From contig NZ_UFUW01000001.1 of NCBI RefSeq assembly GCF_900460955.1, positions 1,080,738 to 1,144,737 on the forward strand: a DNA stretch of 64,000 bases, in the 5' to 3' direction. The position numbers and the translations under genes are program-made. Source of the stretch: Cardiobacterium valvarum. Its GTDB lineage: Bacteria; Pseudomonadota; Gammaproteobacteria; Cardiobacteriales; Cardiobacteriaceae. The notes beneath the pieces were generated by a model. It was not told the DNA's origin and did no database searches. It saw only the letters and a list, made by a program, of their open reading frames with translations. Of the stretch, positions 58,792 through 64,000 are shown one piece after another; position 1 is the first letter of the stretch, and every line of letters begins with the position of its first letter.

Positions 58792-60534
58792 TTAGGGGTC
58801 AAAGTTGGCGATGATGCCATCGGTCACGAGGGCTTCAACGGCGCCGGGATGTTTCGGCAGTGGCAGCGGTGAGGCATCGTGCACGGCGCGCAGGGCGGCG
58901 TCGTCGAAGAGTTTGTTGCCGCTGCTTTGTTTGATGGCGGCTTTGGTGACGTTGCCTTTTTTATCAAGCTTCACGAAGAGTTTGACTTTGAGGTTGCCCG
59001 GTATGTTTGGCGGCAGACGCCAGAATTTTTTCATTCTGGCACCAAGGATATTGGTGCCGAAGTCGCCGAGAGCGGCTTTGGCTTCGGCGCTTTCTTTGCC
59101 GGCGGCTTTTTCGGCATCGCTATCAAGTTCTGCGGCAAGGCTCGCCATTGCCGCTTTTTTGTCGGCTTCTGCTTTGGCTTTGGCAGCAGCTTCTTCTTTA
59201 GCCTTTTTCGCAGCGGCTTCTTTGGCGGCTTTTTCTGCCGCTGCTTTTTCGGCGGCCGCTTTTTCTTTTGCGGCTTTGGCGGCAGCTTCTTTTTCCGCCT
59301 TGGCTTTTGCCGCTGCCGCTTCTTTGGCCGCCTTTTCTGCCACTGCTTTTTCAGCAGCGGCTTTTTCTTTCGCGGCTTTAGCGGCAGCTTCTTTTTCCGC
59401 CTTGGCTTTCGCCGCTGCCGCTTCTTTGGCCGCCTTTTCTGCCGCTGCTTTTTCGGCAGCAGCAGCTTCCTTGGCTTTAGCTGCTTTTTCAGCGGCGGCT
59501 TTTTCTTTTGCTGCTTTAGCCGCTGCTTCTTTTTCGGCTTTGGCTTTAGCTGCTTTTTCGGCGGCAGCTTTTTCTTTTGCTTCTTTGGCCGCTGCTTCTT
59601 TCTCGGCTTTTGCTTTAGCTGCTTTTTCGGCAGCCGCTTTTTCTTTTGCTTCTTTGGCTGCTGCTTCTTTCTCGGCTTTTGCTTTAGCTGCTTTTTCGGC
59701 AGCCGCTTTTTCTTTTGCTTCTTTGGCTGCTGCTTCTTTCTCGGCTTTTGCTTTAGCTGCTTTTTCGGCAGCCGCTTTTTCTTTCGCGGCTTTGGCGGCA
59801 GCTTCTTTTTCCGCCTTGGCTTTTTCAGCGGCACGTTTTTCAGCAGCTTCTTTGGCCTTCACAGCTTTTTCTGCAGCGGCTTTTTCGGCGGCAGCTTTTT
59901 TCTCAGCCTGTTCGGCAGCGCGTTTTTCTGCAGCGGCTTTTTCAGCGGCAGCTCTTGCTTCTTTGTCGGCTTTGGTCTTGGCAGCGGCGGCTTCGCGCGC
60001 TTCTTTGTCCGCCTGTTCTTTGGCGGCTTTGACTTCCTGAGCGGAACGTTCTTTGGCGGTTTGTTTGGCAGCAGCGTCTTGTGCGGCTTTTTCAGCGGCT
60101 TCGCGGGCTGCTTCTCTCGCCGCTTGTTCGCGTGCGGCTTGTGCAGCGGCAGCCTGGCGTGCAGCTTCAGCGCGACGTTCGGCTTCTTCTGCTTTGCGCT
60201 GTTGTTCTTCTTCGGCGCGGCGCGCGGCTTCTTCTTCCCGCCGTCTGGCTTCTTCGGCTTGTCGTTCGGCTTCGAGGCGGGCGCGTTCTTCGGCTTCTTG
60301 TCTGGCGGTGATGTTGTCGAGGGTGTTTTGCAGGGTGCGCGCGTCCACGATTTGGGTGGCAATGGGCTCGGCGTAGCTGTTTGGCGGCGGGGTTTTGCCG
60401 CCGTCAATTTCAATGGGATGTTCGCGGCCAAGCAGGAAGATGAGGATGAGGCCGAGGACGCCGAGGATTATGCCCGCGATGCCGCCCAGTTTTTCTTGCC
60501 GGAGGATGTTTTGTGGTTGGCGGCTTTCTCTCAC
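58792..60534 (-). CDS. tolA: Energy-transducing protein TolA
   Basis: 580 aa, longer than E. coli TolA (421). Membrane anchor GGIAGIILGVLGLILIFLLG near 17-36; residues 80-480 are an Ala/Lys/Glu helical rod; domain III (485-580: WRLPPNIPGNLKVKLFVKLD, DDAALRAVHDASPLPLP) binds TolB and Pal. The rod contains near-identical 23-residue units (AEKAAKAKAEKEAAAKEAK...) encoded by 69-bp DNA repeats around 59509-59790, so its length may vary between strains. Confidence 0.95.
   Translation of the reverse strand: MRESRQPQNILRQEKLGGIAGIILGVLGLILIFLLGREHPIEIDGGKTPPPNSYAEPIATQIVDARTLQNTLDNITARQEAEERARLEAERQAEEARRREEEAARRAEEEQQRKAEEAERRAEAARQAAAAQAAREQAAREAAREAAEKAAQDAAAKQTAKERSAQEVKAAKEQADKEAREAAAAKTKADKEARAAAEKAAAEKRAAEQAEKKAAAEKAAAEKAVKAKEAAEKRAAEKAKAEKEAAAKAAKEKAAAEKAAKAKAEKEAAAKEAKEKAAAEKAAKAKAEKEAAAKEAKEKAAAEKAAKAKAEKEAAAKEAKEKAAAEKAAKAKAEKEAAAKAAKEKAAAEKAAKAKEAAAAEKAAAEKAAKEAAAAKAKAEKEAAAKAAKEKAAAEKAVAEKAAKEAAAAKAKAEKEAAAKAAKEKAAAEKAAAEKAAKEAAAKKAKEEAAAKAKAEADKKAAMASLAAELDSDAEKAAGKESAEAKAALGDFGTNILGARMKKFWRLPPNIPGNLKVKLFVKLDKKGNVTKAAIKQSSGNKLFDDAALRAVHDASPLPLPKHPGAVEALVTDGIIANFDP
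59509..59790 (-). repeat. 69-bp tandem repeats inside tolA
   Basis: About four units, the last three nearly identical at DNA level (GCTTTAGCTGCTTTTTCGGC on the plus strand recurs every 69 bp). In frame, each adds 23 residues to the TolA rod. Confidence 0.8.
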
Positions 60535-60989
60535 TGCGCTCTCCCTGCGCCGTTTTCTGGGGGCTGCTCGGTGACGAGGCCGACTTTTTTGGCGCCGCCT
60601 TGTTGCAGGAGGACGATGCCGTCGATGACGCGGTTGTAGTTGGCGTTGGTATCGCCTTGGACGAGGACAGGCAGGTCCGGGTGCTCGGCGAGCGCCTGGG
60701 CGGTCAGCGCGGTCACGTCTTCCGGCAGCAGCGGCTGTTTGCCGTTGCCCCGGTTCAGGTAGTAGCTGCCGCTTGCATCCACGCTGAGGATGAGCGGCAG
60801 GGTGTCGTTACCGGCGTCAGCAGGCATTTCGAGGGTGTCCGAGCTGGTGTCGGGCAGGTCGATTTCGATGCTTTGCTGGTGGATGAGCGGGGCGGCGATC
60901 ATGAAGATGACGAGGAGCACGAGCATGACGTCGATGTAGGGGACGACGTTCATTTCGGCTTTGAGTTTGTGGCGGCGGTTGCGGCTCAT
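60531..60989 (-). CDS. tolR: Proton-channel protein TolR
   Basis: 152 aa. One membrane helix VVPYIDVMLVLLVIFMIAAP with the proton-carrying Asp, then the periplasmic TolR/ExbD domain (LPLILSVDASGSYYLNRGN, LAEHPDLPVLVQGDTNANYN). Overlaps tolQ and tolA by 4 bp each. Confidence 0.95.
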   Translation of the reverse strand: MSRNRRHKLKAEMNVVPYIDVMLVLLVIFMIAAPLIHQQSIEIDLPDTSSDTLEMPADAGNDTLPLILSVDASGSYYLNRGNGKQPLLPEDVTALTAQALAEHPDLPVLVQGDTNANYNRVIDGIVLLQQGGAKKVGLVTEQPPENGAGRAQ

Positions 60990-61705
60990 GCGGGTTTTCT
61001 CTGTTGTCTGCGCTGGTAGTCGCGAGCGAGGAGGATTTGTCGCTGCAAGAGGTTGGAGAATTCTTCGATGAAGGCGTCGTATTCGACGACGAGGGTTTCG
61101 GAGCGGGCGACGAAGTAGTTGTAGGAGAGGACGGACGGGATGGCCGCGAGCAGGCCGATGGCGGTGGCAATCAGGGCTTCGGCGATACCCGGCGCGACGC
61201 TTGAGATGCTGGCGGTTTTTTCGCCGCCGATGGCGATGAAGGAGTTCATGATGCCGTACACGGTGCCGAGCAGGCCGATGTAGGGTGCGGCGGAGCCGAT
61301 GGTGGCGAGGACGTTCAGGCCGCGTTCTTGTTGGGCGGTTTCGCGGTTATGCGCGGCGGTCATGGCGCGGCGGCAGTTGTGGACGATGACGTCGGGGTCT
61401 TCGAGGTTGTTGCCGTTGAATTGGGTGAATTCGCGGAAGCCGTCGATGAAGATGCGTTCGATGCTTTCGGGATGGCGTTTTTCGTAGTTGGTATAGAGGA
61501 TTTCGAGGTCGCTGCCGGACCAGAAGGTTTGGTCAAATTCGCGGTTTTTGCGGCGCAGGCGGATGAATTGGACGTATTTTTTGCCGGTGAGGTAGAGGGT
61601 GCTGAGGAACATCAGGAAGAGGATGGCCATGATGACTTTGACCGGCATGCTGGCGTTGCTGATGAGATGGGTGACGGATAGGCCGGTTTGTGCGGTGGGC
61701 TCCAA
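60986..61705 (-). CDS. tolQ: Proton-channel protein TolQ
   Basis: 239 aa with three helices (near 20-40, 135-160, 170-195) and the MotA/ExbB signature GLLGTVYGIMNSF and ATAIGLLAAIPSVLSYNYF with the conserved Thr. With TolR it forms the stator that energises TolA. ybgC, often upstream, is absent. Confidence 0.95.
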   Translation of the reverse strand: MEPTAQTGLSVTHLISNASMPVKVIMAILFLMFLSTLYLTGKKYVQFIRLRRKNREFDQTFWSGSDLEILYTNYEKRHPESIERIFIDGFREFTQFNGNNLEDPDVIVHNCRRAMTAAHNRETAQQERGLNVLATIGSAAPYIGLLGTVYGIMNSFIAIGGEKTASISSVAPGIAEALIATAIGLLAAIPSVLSYNYFVARSETLVVEYDAFIEEFSNLLQRQILLARDYQRRQQRKPA

Positions 61706-61776
61706 GGTGGTCTCCTTTTTGGCTGGATGAGCGGGGGATTGCGGTAGTGTAACGTAAGGACTTTGCCGTGTGTGCG

Positions 61777-62796
61777 TTACGGTTTGGGCATTTCTCTGCC
61801 GAGGTGGGCGTAGGCGCGGGCGGTGGCGACGCGGCCGCGCGGGGTGCGTTGCAGGTAGCCTTGCTGGATGAGGTAGGGTTCGACGACGTCTTCAAGGGTA
61901 CCGCGTTCTTCGCCGATGCTGGCAGCAAGGGTGTCGAGACCGACCGGCCCGCCCGTGAAGTGGTCGATGATGATGGTAAGCAGGCGGCGGTCGAGGTTGT
62001 CGAAGCCGAGGCCGTCAATGGCGAGCAGCGACAGGGCTTCATCGGCAATGGTGCGGGTGATGACGCCGCTGCCGCGCACGTCGGCGTAGTCGCGCACGCG
62101 GCGCAGGAGGCGGTTGGCGATGCGCGGGGTGCCGCGCGCGCGTTTGCCGATCTCTACCGCGCCTTCGTCTTCCATTTTTACGCCGAGCAGGTGGCCGGCG
62201 CGCAGCACGACTTCGGTCAGTTCGCTTTCGCTGTAAAACTGCAGGTGCTGGGTGATGCCGAAGCGGTCGCGCAGCGGTGCACTGAGCAGGCCGCTGCGGG
62301 TGGTCGCGCCGACGAGGGTAAAGGGTTTGATCGGCAGGATGATGGAGCGCGCTGCCGGGCCTTCGCCGATCATGATGTCGATGCGGTAGTCTTCCATCGC
62401 CGAGTAGAGAACTTCTTCAACGGCGGGGGAGAGGCGGTGGATTTCGTCGATGAAGAGGACGTCGTGGCTTTCGAGGTTGGTCAGCATCGCCGCAAGGTCG
62501 CCGCCTTTGTCGAGGATGGGGCCGGATGTCTGGCGCAGGTTCACTCCCAGTTCGGCGGCGATGATGTTCGCCATTGTCGTTTTGCCGAGGCCGGGCGGGC
62601 CGAAGAGCAGGACGTGATCCAGGGCTTCGCCGCGCGCGAGTGCCGCTTCGATGAAGATGGTCATTTGCGCTTTCAGCGCGCTTTGTCCGATGTATTCGGC
62701 GAGGCGCTTGGGGCGGACGGCTCGTTCGACGGCCTGTTCGTCGTTGCCCTGGCTGGCGCCGTGGATGAGGCGGTCGGATTCGATCATGGCTTTCAT
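61777..62796 (-). CDS. ruvB: Holliday junction branch-migration ATPase RuvB
   Basis: 339 aa. AAA+ core with Walker A GPPGLGKT at 66-73, Walker [10 protein letters not shown] near 117, sensor [19 protein letters not shown] and arginine finger in that segment; C-terminal winged helix ([15 protein letters not shown]). Start overlaps the ruvA stop by 4 bp. Confidence 0.97.
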   Translation of the reverse strand: MKAMIESDRLIHGASQGNDEQAVERAVRPKRLAEYIGQSALKAQMTIFIEAALARGEALDHVLLFGPPGLGKTTMANIIAAELGVNLRQTSGPILDKGGDLAAMLTNLESHDVLFIDEIHRLSPAVEEVLYSAMEDYRIDIMIGEGPAARSIILPIKPFTLVGATTRSGLLSAPLRDRFGITQHLQFYSESELTEVVLRAGHLLGVKMEDEGAVEIGKRARGTPRIANRLLRRVRDYADVRGSGVITRTIADEALSLLAIDGLGFDNLDRRLLTIIIDHFTGGPVGLDTLAASIGEERGTLEDVVEPYLIQQGYLQRTPRGRVATARAYAHLGREMPKP

Positions 62797-63392
62797 GGTT
62801 TGCCGGTGAATTTGAGTTGCAGAGCGCGGCGGATGAGGGTGTCGGTATCGGCGTCGTCATCACCGCCGACGCGTTCGATGAGTTGCGCCGCCTCACCAGG
62901 TTTGTAGCCGAGGGCGATAAGGGCTTCTTCGGCGTCCAGCTTGGCGGATGAGGGGCGGATGATGCCCTGGCTGCTGGCTACGCCGACCGGCAGGCGGGCG
63001 ACGCGGTCGTTCAGTTCGATGAGTAGGCGTTCGGCGGTTTTTTTGCCGACGCCGGGCAGTTTTATCAGTGCCGCGCTGTCCTGGTTGCGCACGATTTGCG
63101 TCAGCATATCGACGTCAAAGCCGGAGAGGATGAGCAGGGCGATTTTCGGACCGACGCCGCTGACGCGGATCATTTCGCGGAACCAGCCGCGCTGTTGCAG
63201 GGTGAGGAAGCCGTAGAGGTAGTGGCCGTCATCGCGCACGGCATGATGCACGAACAGCGCCGCTTCCTGCCCTTCATGGACGCGTTCCAGAACCGCAAGC
63301 GGCACGGAGACTTCATAGCCGACGCCGCCGGTTTCGATGATGATTTGTCCGGCCTGTTTGAGCAGGACCGTGCCGCGCAGGTAAGCGATCAT
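62793..63392 (-). CDS. ruvA: Holliday junction DNA-binding protein RuvA
   Basis: 199 aa. OB domain at 1-62 ([20 protein letters not shown]), two HhH motifs ([16 protein letters not shown] and [16 protein letters not shown]) and domain III near 150-199 that contacts RuvB ([21 protein letters not shown]). Confidence 0.97.
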   Translation of the reverse strand: MIAYLRGTVLLKQAGQIIIETGGVGYEVSVPLAVLERVHEGQEAALFVHHAVRDDGHYLYGFLTLQQRGWFREMIRVSGVGPKIALLILSGFDVDMLTQIVRNQDSAALIKLPGVGKKTAERLLIELNDRVARLPVGVASSQGIIRPSSAKLDAEEALIALGYKPGEAAQLIERVGGDDDADTDTLIRRALQLKFTGKP

Positions 63393-63393
63393 T

Positions 63394-63918
63394 CTAAGTC
63401 TCCCAGGTAGCGAGCAGGCCCGCCTGCTGTTGCCGCTTTTGCGTTTGCAGATGGTGCGCGTGGGTGAGGGCGACGGCGAGGGCGTCGGCGGCGTCGCTTT
63501 GAATCACGCCGCTGCGGTTTAGCAGTATCTTCACCATATGCTGCACCTGCGCTTTTTCCGCACCACCCTTGCCGACCACCGCCTGCTTGATGCTTTTCGC
63601 CGCATACTCGGCGACGGGCAATTGCGCCAGTACCGCCGCACAAATGGCAACGCCGCGCGCCTGCCCCAGTTTCAGCGCCGAGTTCGGATTCTTGTGCACA
63701 AAAATCGCCTCAATCGCAAACTCCTGCGGGCGGTACATGCGGATCAGCTCGCTGATACCCTGATGAATCATCATCAGGCGCAGCGGCATCGCTTCATCCG
63801 CGAGGCGGATACAGCCGCTATCGACATAGCGCACCTCCTGCCCCGTGACATCAATAATGCCGTAACCGGTGACGCGCGAGCCGGGGTCAGTGCCGAGAAT
63901 GCGACGGGTAACAGCCAT
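63394..63918 (-). CDS. ruvC: Holliday junction resolvase RuvC
   Basis: 174 aa. Catalytic acids D11 (LGTDPGSRVTGYG), E70 (FAIEAIFVHKNP), D142 and D145 (SDAADALAVALTHAH) all present. ruvA starts 1 bp after its stop, completing the ruvCAB unit. Confidence 0.97.
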   Translation of the reverse strand: MAVTRRILGTDPGSRVTGYGIIDVTGQEVRYVDSGCIRLADEAMPLRLMMIHQGISELIRMYRPQEFAIEAIFVHKNPNSALKLGQARGVAICAAVLAQLPVAEYAAKSIKQAVVGKGGAEKAQVQHMVKILLNRSGVIQSDAADALAVALTHAHHLQTQKRQQQAGLLATWET

Positions 63919-64000
63919 CTAGCCGGCAAAATCTTCAGGAAAATCGGCGTTGGTATAGACGCTTTGCACATCGTCCAGCTCTTCCAGCCGCTCGATCATG
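63919..64000 (-). CDS. yebC: YebC/PmpR family protein, C-terminus only
   Basis: The last 26 codons before TAG 63919: IERLEELDDVQSVYTNADFP then EDFAG, the typical end of YebC translation/transcription factors. The order yebC-ruvCAB is conserved in gammaproteobacteria. The start lies beyond the window. Confidence 0.85.
   Translation of the reverse strand, partial: MIERLEELDDVQSVYTNADFPEDFAG

Noticed and set aside
57447..58814. 455-codon frame antisense to tolB
   Set aside because: tolB is full length with clear propeller motifs.
58879..60639. 586-codon Phe/Gly-rich frame antisense to tolA
   Set aside because: It mirrors the Ala/Lys/Glu repeat coding of tolA; no signal or start site.
1..64000. 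tRNA or rRNA genes
   Set aside because: No cloverleaf with terminal consensus or conserved rRNA segment was noticed on reading; a covariance-model scan was not possible.

Overview
The window is a chromosomal segment of a gammaproteobacterium. Gene content (tol-pal with ruvCAB and yebC, ilvA with rpiA, guaA, purN/purD, epmA, rlmJ, cpoB, fxsA), high-GC coding sequence and many host-association traits suggest a small-genome, mucosal or oral bacterium. The Cardiobacterium/Suttonella group is my best guess from memory of protein style; it is an inference and was not tested. I saw no rRNA or tRNA gene and no CRISPR array.

Layout. 1-10.2 kb: rpiA (partial) and ilvA diverge; then a Sel1-type protein, fxsA, an NAD-salvage operon (nicotinate phosphoribosyltransferase, a Fic-fold protein lacking its catalytic His, nadE), small unknown genes, an orphan antitoxin-like gene and guaA. 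10.2-18.7 kb is a decayed stretch: an AT-rich islet, a large array of a 25-bp repeat, the scar of a histidine operon (leader peptide, attenuator, start of hisG joined to the end of hisI plus hisE), an AraC regulator, an XRE regulator with two related membrane proteins (one frameshifted), a frameshifted lipoprotein, and a HisJQMP-type importer with an internally deleted second binding-protein gene. Loss of histidine synthesis beside retained histidine-type uptake is a coherent story. 18.8-25.4 kb: dapE, a DUF4178-type protein, a second repeat array, an XRE gene with an amber codon, and a membrane-protein gene broken by a frameshift and an insertion sequence. 25.4-42.2 kb is mostly housekeeping and metabolism: epmA, a DMT exporter, a K+/H+ antiporter, cupin, SUKH-like protein, SDR, HAD phosphatase, a two-domain candidate lysozyme inhibitor, two YcxB-like proteins, purN, purD, carbonic anhydrase, a LysR-padC-tannase module for plant phenolic esters, and rlmJ.

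42.6-49.7 kb is the best candidate for an undescribed system: a tightly packed minus-strand operon led by a WYL regulator, with a tiny membrane protein, two glycine-rich membrane proteins and two paralogous proteins with TerB-like C-termini, divergent from an XRE regulator. 49.7-64 kb holds an orphan CreB-like response regulator, an orphan substrate-binding protein, cutA, a LysE/ArgO exporter, a short MITE-like element, an NSS transporter, mutY and the conserved block cpoB-pal-tolB-tolA-tolR-tolQ-ruvB-ruvA-ruvC-yebC (read from the minus strand).

The most striking genome-wide feature is a short repeat (core CGCCGCTTGGCG plus a CCAG-containing linker, about 25 bp per unit), present in roughly 55-60 intergenic copies in this window, alone or in arrays. 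Several low-GC islets (10.2-10.9, 13.4-14.7, 22.6-24.3, 29.75-30.2, 44.4-45.8 kb) carry regulators, immunity-like or membrane genes and broken genes, and look acquired.
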